Shown: one piece after another, positions 1-6,996 of the stretch | How positions within the stretch are numbered: position 1 is the first letter of the stretch | Layout: the number at the start of each line of letters is the position of its first letter | NCBI GenBank assembly: GCA_034676185.1 | Contig: JAUCCN010000027.1 | Location: 1 to 7,251, forward strand | DNA: 7,251 bases | Source: UBA7396 sp034676185 | Lineage (GTDB): Bacteria; Patescibacteriota; Gracilibacteria; BD1-5; UBA6164 | Direction of reading: 5' to 3' | Program-made: the position numbers and the translations under genes | Notes under the pieces: generated by a model | Told to the model about the DNA's origin: nothing | What the model saw: only the letters and a program-made list of their open reading frames with translations | Databases searched by the model: none

Positions 1-993
1 TGGTCAAGCTTGAAGTAAAAATGGACTTGCAAATCAAAGAAGTATAAAAAGCCAGTTAAGAGTTTTTATTCAAACTACATTTCCTTCTACAAAAATATTT
101 TCAAAAAATCATACTTGTTTTGCTGGAGGAGCAGCTACAAAACTTTCATAATAAATATTTTCAGTTGGAAATCAATTTTTAGAAAGGGTTTCTTTTACTG
201 ATTCTACCATATCTGGATTCCCACAAATATATATTTCACTATCATTGGTGATATCTGCTAAAAAATTTGTAACTCTTCCAATGATTCCAGCATAATTTTC
301 AGTTGGTTTTGAAACAGTTGTGATGATTTTTGTATTTGGAAATTTTTTAAGAACATCTTGATAATAAATATCGTTTTCAAATCTTACTCAAAAAATAACT
401 GTTTTTGGAATTTTGGCAGGAGTTTTTTCAAGCATTGCAATAATTGGTGCAAGTCCAGTTCCTGTTGCGATAAAAACTTTTGGATGAGGAGTATTTTTCA
501 ATACAAAATGTCATTCTGGTCAAAGAAATTCTATTTTTGAATTTTGCTTTAATTTTGTTAAAAAAGTTCATCATCTTCCATTGGGAAGTATTTTTATAGT
601 GAGAGTAAAACTATTTTCATCTCAATGTGCAATAGAATAACTACGATTGAAAGTTCAGGTTTTGTCTTTCATTTTTAAACTTATATATTGTCAAGCTTGA
701 AAAGAGAAATCTTTTGTTTCTACTTTGAGTTCAATGGTGTCTGGAGTAAGATATGTTTTTGAAATAACTTTTCACATAATTGGTTTTGTTTCAAGGTTTG
801 CTCAAGCTTCAGCTTCTACTTTTATAACTTGCACGGGACACATATCACGAGCTTTGAGAATTTTTTCTATATTTTCTTTATAATTATGGTTGATAACCAT
901 TGATTTTCCTTCTACTTTAAAAATATTTGGACAAATAGATTCACAGTTTTTACATGCAATACATCCTGGAATAATGGAAACAGATTTGATCAT
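1..993 (-). CDS. Ferredoxin fused to FAD/NAD(P)H oxidoreductase, partial (C-terminus beyond window)
   Basis: Read with UGA as Gly from ATG at 993, this gives 331 residues and is still open at base 1. Residues 1-60 are a small 4Fe-4S ferredoxin with Cys11, Cys14, Cys17 and Cys52 (the last in a CP pair), plus an extra Cys21. Residues about 70-290 are a ferredoxin-NADP reductase-type module: GQY at 101-103, the FAD motif RSYS at 117-120, GRGGT at 139-143, the nucleotide-binding motif ATGTGLAP at 176-183 and CGNP at 257-260. From about 310 the chain becomes hydrophobic (NWLFILLGF), suggesting a membrane segment or a further domain past the edge. The likely role is electron transfer between NAD(P)H and the attached Fe-S cluster; the partner is unknown. 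Fifteen in-frame TGA codons occur; TGA at 802-804 ends the ferredoxin under the standard code. No Shine-Dalgarno precedes the start. Family assignment is strong, substrate unknown. Confidence 0.9.
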
Positions 994-1020
994 AAATTAT
1001 GGTAAATAAATAATATTTCT

Positions 1021-1026
1021 ATTATA
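1021..1026 (-). promoter_or_regulatory. Candidate -10 box for the ferredoxin-reductase gene
   Basis: The minus strand reads TATAAT here, 27 bases upstream of the start codon and just downstream of the hairpin terminating the preceding gene. That would give a leader of about 20 bases. No convincing -35 box is visible at normal spacing, and exact matches to TATAAT are expected by chance in DNA this AT-rich, so the call rests mostly on position. Confidence 0.35.
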
Positions 1027-1037
1027 AAAAACGAAAG

Positions 1038-1078
1038 TAAGAAAAAAATAAGAATAATATTTTCTTATTTTTTTCTTA
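1038..1078. terminator. Hairpin terminator between two minus-strand genes
   Basis: A perfect 17-bp inverted repeat (1038-1054 with 1062-1078) encloses a 7-base loop. The core TAAGAA/TTCTTA is flanked by seven A on one side and seven T on the other, the layout of a bidirectional intrinsic terminator. It lies about 65 bases beyond the stop of the 1145-1756 gene and would isolate it from the ferredoxin-reductase gene. The stem is weak (few GC pairs) but has the same design as three other hairpins in this window. Confidence 0.7.
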
Positions 1079-1144
1079 AAACGGTATATGTATATATTGT
1101 ATAGTATTATTTTAAAATTGCAAATATTTTATGTTTTTTCTTTC

Positions 1145-1756
1145 TTAGGAAATATCTATTTGAAGAAGTTTTTCAACTTCAAGAATAATTTCTTTTAATA
1201 CATCAAGATTTTTTAACGATCATGATTGTATATTTGGATTGTCATGAAATACTAAAAAGCTATCTAAATAATATAATTTATTTTCATCAGAAATAACTAA
1301 GTTTTCATTTCCGTATAAATCAAGAGTGAGTCACTCTTGATTTAACAATTCAAATTCTTTTACAAAGAATTTGAATTGTTTGAGAAGTTTTGGTTCTTTT
1401 TGTAAAAGAGCTATTAAATATGGTCTATTTTTTTCAGATAAAACATCAACTTTTATTCAAATAGGAGCACAAAAAGCAAATATATGTCATCACACTCACA
1501 CAAATCATTGATTTGGAACAATATTTTTTAATCTTGATTTAATGAGTTTATATTCTTCTTCAAATTTTTGCATATTTCATTTTAAAAAAGATTTTTTTGC
1601 AAATAATCGAATATTTTTTCCAGTATCGTTAATATAATTGAGTATTTCTCAACTACAATTTGTTCCTCTTTGTAATTCTTGTCTATGTCAGGTAGGATAG
1701 TGTTCTTGAGCTATTTTACCTAATTCATCTTTTCAAGGAATAATAATATTATTCAT
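1145..1756 (-). CDS. Uncharacterised protein, possible degenerate kinase-like fold
   Basis: Translated with UGA as Gly, this is an uninterrupted 203-residue protein from ATG at 1756 to TAA at 1145-1147. About ten TGA codons are in frame, which is why no standard-code ORF shows. I do not recognise a family with certainty. Residues 62-80 (EEEYKLIKSRLKNIVP) and the later stretch LDLYGNENLVI at 145-155, followed by KLYYLDSF at 160-167, resemble the D-x(n)-N catalytic loop and following Asp of aminoglycoside-kinase or YrbL-like phosphotransferases. Asp146, Asn150/Asn152 and Asp165 would be the candidate residues. The usual His before the catalytic Asp is absent, and no clear ATP-binding N-lobe motif is visible. 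It is probably cytosolic, as no signal peptide or membrane helix is seen. It is divergent from the next gene and isolated by the 1038-1078 hairpin. The gene is secure; the function is a guess. Confidence 0.8.
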
Positions 1757-1777
1757 ATTTTAAAATTATAATTTAGT

Positions 1778-1783
1778 ATTATA
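1778..1783 (-). promoter_or_regulatory. Candidate -10 box for the 1145-1756 gene
   Basis: TATAAT on the minus strand, 22 bases before the start codon, within the intergenic region shared with the divergent hydrolase-VanY gene. A second TATAAT at 1765-1770 lies closer to the start and would leave almost no leader. No clear -35 element is seen for either. On the plus side, weak -10-like strings (around 1884-1892) may serve the divergent gene, but I could not choose one. Confidence 0.3.
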
Positions 1784-1910
1784 ATAATTTTACCATTTAA
1801 TTCTTACAAATGCAAAAATTTTGATAATTTTATTCAAATAAAATAAAAATCAACTTTCGAGTTTACTTTTCTGTTAAAAACATTATGATAATATCTATAA
1901 CTACTTACTT

Positions 1911-3398
1911 ATGAAATACAAAAAAACTCTTATATTTATTATATTTTTAATAGGTACCTATTTATTTTTCTTTTTTCAAGCGGAAAAAATACAAACACTT
2001 TCTACTTTTCCTTGAATACAAGCAAATATTCAAGATGTAGTGTGATATCAAAAAGAAAACTTTAATTTTGAGGGAATAAATATTATATCTGCTTCAGGAG
2101 AAAAAATAAATGGACTTTATTTATCATGAACAAAAAATGAAGTGGTTTATTATTTTCATGGTAATTGATGACCATTGCCATATTTTTATAGTGAAATAAA
2201 ATATATTCATGATTTAGGATTTAGTGTATTTTCTTTTGATTATCCTTGATATGGAAAATCTACTTGATATCCACATCAAAATTTAGTTTGAGAATTTTCT
2301 CAAGATTTTTTTGAATATATAAAAAAAGAAAAAAATATTGGAAATAAAAATCTTATTATTTGGGGATATAGTGTAGGAACCGCAGTAGCTACTGATTTTG
2401 CTTCAAAAAATGATTTTGAAAAAATAATTTTAGTATCTCCTTTTTCATCAAGATATGATATGGGAAGTAGATGGTTTTTTGGCCTCCCGCCACAAAAATT
2501 ATTTTTTATGGATAATTCTTATACTACTTCTGAAACGGTAAAACAATTTGATAAACCAACTCTTATTATTCATTGAAATAATGATTTTATTGTCCCATTT
2601 GAACAATGACAGAAAGTATTTGAAAATTATCTTTGAGAAAAGCATTTTATAGAAATTGATCATTTTTGACATAATGGGATTATTGATATATATGGTTGAG
2701 CGCTAAAAAATATTTTTTCTACATTTTTATCTTGAGAAAAACTTAATTTTGAGTATTTACTTTTAGATGAAGAAAAAAAGATATTTTTAGAAACTGAAAG
2801 TAATAAATTACAGCAAGAGCACTCATTTGTTTCACAGGATTTTCAAACGGATCAATCTATTATGAAATATGTTTCTCCTGATTTCGCTTTTCAAAAAATA
2901 GATTATAAACCGGATGATTTAATATTTATCTCTTCGGAATATATACAAGATGGGAAGGGAAATCAAACTTTAAGACAAGAAGCAAAAAATCAACTTGATC
3001 TATTGGCAAAAGATTTTTCTAGAACATTTGGAATTCCTTTAAAAGTAATCAGTGCATATAGAAGTTATTGATATCAAATTGGGATTAAATCTTGAGGATG
3101 TAGTGATGTATTTTGTGCAAAAGCTGGACATTCTGAACATCAAACTGGTTTGGCGATAGATATTTTTGAGGCAAGTAATGAACAAGAATTTTTTTCAAAG
3201 CAAGATTTGAAAATATATTTTACTTGGATGCAAGAAAATGCATATAAATATTGATTTCATAATTCATATCAAAAAGGAGAAGAAATTGATGGATATGCAA
3301 TAGAGCCTTGGCATTGGAGGTATGTATGAACTTCATTTGCGAAATATTTGTGGGAAAAGGATCTTAGTTTTTCTCAGTATTATAAAAATATAAAATAA
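1911..3398 (+). CDS. Membrane-anchored alpha/beta hydrolase - VanY D,D-carboxypeptidase fusion
   Basis: One 495-residue frame with UGA as Gly (18 of 41 glycines). Residues 6-23 form a hydrophobic N-terminal anchor. Residues about 55-275 are an alpha/beta hydrolase: oxyanion-region HGNGG at 83-87, nucleophile elbow GYSVG with Ser154, acid Asp225 in NND, and His254 in HFGHN. Residues about 318-480 are a VanY/LAS metallopeptidase: SAYRSY at 381-386, zinc motif SxHxxGxAxD at 408-417 (His410, Asp417), and EPWHW at 465-469 (Glu465, His468). Family knowledge: VanY trims the terminal D-Ala from peptidoglycan stem peptides. The anchor places both domains outside the membrane, so a joint role in wall or envelope remodelling is inferred. 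ATG at 2862 (Met318) is a possible internal start for VanY alone, but there is no stop between the domains. RlmE follows after 10 bases. The substrate of the hydrolase half is unknown. Confidence 0.92.
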
Positions 3399-3408
3399 TT
3401 TTACATAT

Positions 3409-4092
3409 ATGGCAAAAAAAAATAGAATAGAAAATAGACAACAATGACTGGTTCAAAAAACTGGATTTCATAGAAAAAAGAAAGTCCAAAGAGGGAATTA
3501 TGTAGTACAAGATTTGTATTTTCAAAAAGCAAAAAAAGCTTGATATAGAGCGAGAAGTGTGTATAAACTTTTAGAAATTCAAGAGAGGTTTGATTTAATA
3601 CAACCTAATTTTTCAGTTATTGATATTTGAGCAGCACCAGGAAGTTTTTTGCAAGCGATTAGGGCTATTGTAAATAAGGATAATCTTATTGTTTGAGTCG
3701 ATTTAAAAGCAATTGAACCACTTGGATATCCAAATGTAAAAACGATACAGTGTGATATTTTTGATTATGAAAAACTTACCTGAGAACTTGATAAAATTTT
3801 GCCAGAAAATCATATATTTGATATTATTACTTCTGATATTGCTCCAAATACTACTGGAGTTTTTGATGTAGATCAATATGCTTCAGTTGAGTTGAATATT
3901 GCCATTTGTGAATTTAGTGATAGATTTTTAAAGAAAGGAGGGAATATGATCTTAAAAGTTTTTAAATGAGAGGATTTTAATGATTTAGTAATGCAAGTAA
4001 AAAAAAGATTTACTGATGTAAAAACATATAAACCTCTAGCTTGTCGTGATAGTTCACATGAAGAATATGTTATTTGTTTAGGGAGAAAATAA
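3409..4092 (+). CDS. rlmE: 23S rRNA (uridine-2'-O-)-methyltransferase RlmE (FtsJ/RrmJ)
   Basis: A 227-residue cytosolic enzyme, near the usual length (about 210) with a slightly longer basic N-terminus. Family role: SAM-dependent 2'-O-methylation of U2552 in the A-loop of 23S rRNA on the large subunit. The RARSVYKLLEI stretch at 47-57 carries the catalytic Lys53. SAM motif I, DIGAAPGSF, spans 72-80. SDIAPN at 142-147 carries Asp143, KVFKGEDF at 183-190 carries Lys183, and RDSSHEEY at 213-220 carries Glu218. The full K-D-K-E tetrad is therefore present. The first glycine of motif I (Gly74) and Gly187 are TGA codons, so the enzyme cannot be made under the standard code. The gene starts 10 bases after the hydrolase-VanY gene, with no promoter between, so co-transcription is likely. 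No Shine-Dalgarno is seen. Other FtsJ-family members act on other RNAs, but length and motifs favour RlmE. Confidence 0.95.
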
Positions 4093-4135
4093 TTTTTTTT
4101 GAAGTTTGAAAAAAATAACAAGTAATTCTCATTTT

Positions 4136-4189
4136 TTTATATTTTTCATATATCTTTACTAAAATAAAAAGATATATGAAAAATATAAA
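4136..4189. repeat. Perfect 22-bp inverted repeat with 10-base loop
   Basis: Arms 4136-4157 and 4168-4189 are exactly complementary around a 10-base loop. The run of T lies in the left arm and the run of A in the right arm, the reverse of the A-stem-T layout of the window's other hairpins, and no T tract follows on either strand. It is therefore not an obvious intrinsic terminator. It lies 44 bases after the rlmE stop and 33 bases before the probable -35 of the HD gene. The palindrome is directly visible; its role is unknown. Confidence 0.8.
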
Positions 4190-4221
4190 TATATAATTGC
4201 CTAAAAAGTACAAAATAAAAT

Positions 4222-4248
4222 TTGATTTCAAAAAGAAATATGTATAAT
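4222..4248 (+). promoter_or_regulatory. Candidate promoter for the HD-domain gene
   Basis: A TATAAT -10 box at 4243-4248 is preceded by TTGATT at 4222-4227, a fair -35 match with a short 15-base spacer. Transcription would begin near 4255, leaving a leader of about 19 bases before ATG 4274. The -10 is exact; the -35 spacing is suboptimal. Confidence 0.4.
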
Positions 4249-4273
4249 AATACCTTATATATATTTTTTTCTT

Positions 4274-5518
4274 ATGAACAGTTATCCAGATTTATTTTCT
4301 ATTGGTACTCAGGGAAATGTTGTAATGAACCCTCAATTTATTGAGTTTAATGAAATAAGAAATTGGTCTATTGAAAGGCAAGTAGAAAGTTTTTGGAAAC
4401 AAATGAGAAAACATATTTTTGAAGGAGGATGATTATCAGAAGAAAGGATAGAGAAATCACTGCAAGCTTTTACAACAGCATATGAATTGGCAAAATATAA
4501 ATTTCAAGATATTGAGAGAAATCTTGGAGGAAGATATTTTGATCACTGAGTGAGAGTTATGCAATATGTTATACAATCAACTAAAGAACCATCTATTAGA
4601 AAAGTTTTGATGGCTATCTTACACGATATATTAGAAGATACTAACAAAACTTTTTGATGATTAAAAGAAGATTATTGAGTAGAAGTGGCTTTGGGAACTT
4701 TGCTTATTAGTAAACGCCCTATAAAAGATTTTTTAAGTTGAGAAGCATATATTCCTTTACAGCAAGAGCAAGAACAGATCCTTATTTCTTCTGAAATTGT
4801 GAATATAAAATGAAATTTTTTGTCATCATCATATTTACAAAAAAGATTTTTAACTTCAGAAAATATTACACAAGAAGAAAAAAAGATTGAACAGCTTTGG
4901 ATTCAATCAAAAAATGATTTTGAATTATTTCAAATAATAGATGATACTTGAGTACTTAATTCAAAATGACTTATTAGTGATGAAATATATCATTTAAAAA
5001 AATATACTCCTGAAAAAATAAATCCAAATCAATGGTTTGCTTTAGAATTATTTGAAAAAATTTCACAAAAATATAAAGATAAGAGGAATAGAGAATATTT
5101 TGCACATATGCTTCCAACTCAAAATGATTATGAGTATATTGTGTCTGAAAGTACTCCAGCACTCAATGCATTTTTTAATTATGCACTTTCTATTGCATCT
5201 TACCCAAATTTAAGAATTCGCTTAACTCCAAATGAAATTCAGGATGTAGCACTTTCAGCACTGGAAGTAAAATTTTGGGATAGGATAGATAATTTAAGGA
5301 CTACGGAAGCTTATAAATACCCTACTCCATATAATATAACAAAAGCTAAGAGAAAACTTCAAGAGACTAAAGATTACTTTTTTAAAATATCTCAAGAGTT
5401 TGATAAAATAAAAGGAACTGACTTTAAAATGTATCTATTTTTTGAAGTAAAAAGATTACAACTTTTTTTAGCTGAATTTGAATCTTCTTCTCGTGTATAT
5501 GCTATTATAAAAAAATAA
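4274..5518 (+). CDS. HD-domain protein related to RelA/SpoT (p)ppGpp hydrolases
   Basis: A 414-residue protein with nine UGA-glycines, all in residues 53-232. Residues 85-150 match the HD domain of the Rel/SpoT family: His91 in the YFDH stretch, the HD pair His117-Asp118 in AILHDILEDT, with Glu121 and Asp122 as in the hydrolase active site, then a GG-containing turn and YGVEVA. The distal part of that fold recurs at 326-344 (VALSALEVKFWDRIDNLRT), where Asp336 would be the last metal ligand, as in the ADRLHNMRT segment of Rel. From Glu121 to Asp336 is about 215 residues, much farther than in Rel proteins, so a large charged insertion splits the domain. No synthetase, TGS or ACT domain is visible. 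By family it may hydrolyse alarmone or another nucleotide, but the substrate is unproven. Start ATG 4274 was chosen as the first in frame after the promoter; it has no Shine-Dalgarno. It converges with azoR. Confidence 0.88.
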
Positions 5519-5540
5519 GTGGAAAAACCACTTATTTTTT
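5510..5540. terminator. Shared bidirectional terminator of the HD gene and azoR
   Basis: Six A, then TAAGTGG, a five-A loop, CCACTTA and six T form a perfect 13-bp hairpin that works on both strands. It sits between two convergent genes. The HD gene's TAA (5516-5518) lies in the left arm, and azoR's stop (5539-5541) overlaps the end of the right arm, so the intergenic distance is almost nil. Confidence 0.9.
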
Positions 5541-6123
5541 ATGCAAATTCATTTTTTATATGTTCTAGTTCAGAATGAAGCGTTGCTTCATCTTTTGCAT
5601 TTACTCATTCAACTCTAAGAATTTTTGGATTTTCTACTCCCATGTAAGCAAATGCTTGTTTTATATTTGCTTCCAAAGTTTCAATACTTTCCCAAGCTGT
5701 TCCAGCATATACTCATCCTTTTGCTGTTACTATATAGAACTCTTTAATATTTTTTAATAACCCTCCTTTTTCAGAAGAAAATGTTTCTCCAACTTTTACT
5801 ACTAAATCAATATATCATTTTAAGATGGCAGGCATTCAAAAATTCCAAAGAGGAGAAGAAATAACTAAATTATCAACTGATTTTAATTGTTCAATATATT
5901 TTTTTTGTATATCAGCAGTTTTCTTTTCTTCATCGCTTAGATTTGTATAATCAAAAAAACCATAATTATATGCAATAATATTATTGGTAATATAAGGAAC
6001 TTCGCTAGTAGATAAATCAAGAGTAATTATTTCTGAGTTAAGTTTATTTGCAACAAATTCTCCCAAATTTCTTGATTTTGATCTTTCTCCTCTTGGAGAA
6101 GCAATAATATGTAAAGTTTTCAT
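5539..6123 (-). CDS. azoR: FMN-dependent NADH-azoreductase-like flavoprotein (AzoR)
   Basis: Read from ATG 6123 with UGA as Gly, this is a 194-residue flavodoxin-fold protein, close to the usual AzoR length of about 200. The N-terminus MKTLHIIASPRGERSKSR matches the strand and phosphate-binding loop of the FMN site. The family signature PLWNFGMPAILKGYID spans about 91-106, followed by VVKVGETF. A TAKGGVYAGT stretch near 138-147 matches the second flavin-contacting loop. Family role: two-electron reduction of quinones and azo compounds with NADH, as a cytosolic dimer; the natural substrate is likely a quinone or other electrophile. Gly96 in the signature is TGA (5836-5838), which truncates the protein under the standard code; four TGA codons are in frame. 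The gene diverges from ruvC across a 131-base region and converges on the HD gene. It could be a different member of the NAD(P)H-quinone reductase family. Confidence 0.92.
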
Positions 6124-6254
6124 ACTTTTGTTTTTATTAATAAATAAACTATAAAAAGTATAGTAACTTTAATATTTTTTTCTTTTTTGTCAAAATATTT
6201 GTGAAAAAAAGTTTTTTTTATATCATCGAAGGGAATATTTGATATCTTCAATAT

Positions 6255-6722
6255 ATGATAATAATTGGAATAGATCCAGGAACAACTACAGTTTGATATG
6301 CAGTAGTAGAAAAAAAGTGAAATCAGAAGGTATTGCTTGATTATGGAGTTATTTCAACTTTACCGAAAATCCCATTGAAAGAAAAAATTCTAGAAATTGC
6401 AGAGGATTTGCATTTTTTTATTGAAAAATATAGTCCAAATAGGGTAGTGATTGAAAAACTTTTTTTTACTACGAATGTAAAAACTGGAATTGATGTTGCT
6501 CAAGTAAGGGGAATGATTATGTATACTTTTGCTTCAAAAAATATTGAGATTTTGGAATATACTCCTTTAGAATTAAAATCAGCTATTTGTGGGAATGGAA
6601 AAGCAAGTAAACTTCAACTTCAAAATGCTATAAAAATATTTTTTTGACTTTCAGAGATTCCAAAACCAGATGATGCCGCTGATGCTATTTGACTTGCTTA
6701 TATGTGAATTTTAAAGAGATAA
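6255..6722 (+). CDS. ruvC: Holliday junction resolvase RuvC
   Basis: A 155-residue protein, within the usual range of about 150-175. RuvC is the dimeric endonuclease that cuts Holliday junctions symmetrically with the RuvAB motor during recombinational repair. The opening IIGIDPGTTTVGYAVV gives Asp7 and the glycine-rich RNase H-fold strand. VVIEKLFF at 64-71 gives Glu67, and PDDAADAIGLA at 138-148 gives Asp140 and Asp143, so the four acidic metal ligands are present. The VKTGIDVAQVRGM and YTPLELKSAICGNGKASK stretches also match the family. Five glycines (14, 22, 131, 146, 151) are TGA. No Shine-Dalgarno lies at working distance from the ATG; a GAAGGGA string at 6228-6234 is about 20 bases away. 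It diverges from azoR and precedes the tRNA gene, which has its own promoter. ruvA and ruvB are not in the window. Confidence 0.95.
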
Positions 6723-6754
6723 ACATTATAGGACTCAAAAACTTCAAAAAAAAT

Positions 6755-6782
6755 TTGACTAAAACGGAAGTTTTTATATAAT
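6755..6782 (+). promoter_or_regulatory. Promoter of the tRNA-Gly(UCA) gene
   Basis: TTGACT at 6755-6760 and TATAAT at 6777-6782 are separated by 16 bases, the best sigma-70-type promoter in the window. Transcription would begin near 6789, about 11 bases before the mature tRNA. This suggests the tRNA is transcribed on its own rather than only by read-through from ruvC. Confidence 0.75.
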
Positions 6783-6799
6783 CACTGCACATTCAATTT

Positions 6800-6878
6800 G
6801 CGAGGGTAACATAAAAGAGTGAGTGTACTAAGGCTTCAACCCTTGGGTGTGCCAGTTCAAACCTGGTCCCTCGCTCCA
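6800..6878 (+). tRNA. tRNA-Gly(UCA), decodes UGA as glycine
   Basis: This 79-base cloverleaf has a 7-bp acceptor stem (GCGAGGG with CCCTCGC), discriminator U, and an encoded CCA at 6876-6878. The anticodon arm is 6829-6845 with loop CTTCAAC; anticodon UCA is at 6836-6838. The T arm at 6851-6867 has loop TTCAAAC. U73, G1:C72, C2:G71 and C35 are the bacterial glycine identity elements. That argues against tRNA-Trp (G73) and tRNA-Sec (longer acceptor and variable arms). The D arm is odd: ACAT (6809-6812) pairs with GTGT (6823-6826) around a 10-base loop lacking the usual GG pair. C6828 may pair with G6846 to give a 6-bp anticodon stem. This tRNA explains the in-frame TGA codons of every gene here. 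It has its own promoter and terminator. Confidence 0.93.
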
Positions 6879-6883
6879 ATAAA

Positions 6884-6929
6884 ATTTTAACTAAAAAATG
6901 GCTTATATAAGCCATTTTTTAGTTAAAAT
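6884..6929. terminator. Terminator of the tRNA gene
   Basis: A perfect 23-bp palindrome centred between 6906 and 6907. The core TGGCTTAT/ATAAGCCA is flanked by six A and six T and extended by TTTTAACT/AGTTAAAA outside them. It begins 6 bases after the tRNA CCA end, so it is well placed to end the tRNA transcript, and its symmetry lets it work on both strands. Confidence 0.88.
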
Positions 6930-6952
6930 AAATTTATATCTTTTTCTAATTC

Positions 6953-6996
6953 ACTAATAAAAAAATCACTTTATTTGAAGTGATTTTTTTATTAGT
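6953..6996. terminator. Terminator of the Cys-rich protein gene (bidirectional)
   Basis: A perfect 19-bp inverted repeat (6953-6971 with 6978-6996) has a 6-base loop. Its core ATCACTT/AAGTGAT is flanked by seven A and seven T. It contains the TAA (6992-6994) of the minus-strand gene and lies 23 bases from the tRNA terminator, so two hairpins separate the convergent units. Confidence 0.88.

Noticed and set aside
358..540. Plus-strand open frame of 60 codons
   Set aside because: It is antisense to the NAD(P)-binding half of the ferredoxin-reductase gene, has no family resemblance, and its composition (many Cys, Phe, Lys, Ser) is that of a shadow frame.
2862..3071. A separate short gene starting at the internal ATG
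   Set aside because: It is in the same frame as the upstream hydrolase and ends only at a TGA, which is glycine here. The VanY motifs continue after that TGA, so it is part of the fusion.
1911..3398. Pseudogene or multiple frameshifts because of many TGA codons
   Set aside because: The frame never shifts, catalytic residues of both domains are intact, and the TGA codons sit at glycines; recoding explains all of them.
3873..4121. Minus-strand open frame of 82 codons
   Set aside because: It is antisense to the catalytic C-terminal part of rlmE and has no recognisable motif.
4974..5162. Minus-strand open frame of 62 codons
   Set aside because: It is antisense to the HD-domain gene and continuous with no recognisable protein.
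5575..5757. Plus-strand open frame of 60 codons
   Set aside because: It is antisense to the C-terminal half of azoR; its Phe/Cys/Ser-rich translation is a shadow.
6148..6164. Short inverted repeat ACTATA/TATAGT upstream of azoR, as a possible operator
   Set aside because: Only six pairs, all but one A:T, with no second site and no neighbouring regulator gene; too weak to call.
6221..6260. Imperfect hairpin around the ruvC start (TATCAT with ATGATA, GAAG with CTTC)
   Set aside because: The stem is short with internal mismatches, and such pairing is easily found by chance in DNA this AT-rich.
6800..6878. tRNA-Sec or tRNA-Trp(UCA) instead of tRNA-Gly
   Set aside because: tRNA-Sec has a longer acceptor stem and a long variable arm, and tRNA-Trp carries G73. 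This one has a 7-bp acceptor, a short variable loop and U73, and TGA codons match glycines rather than tryptophans.
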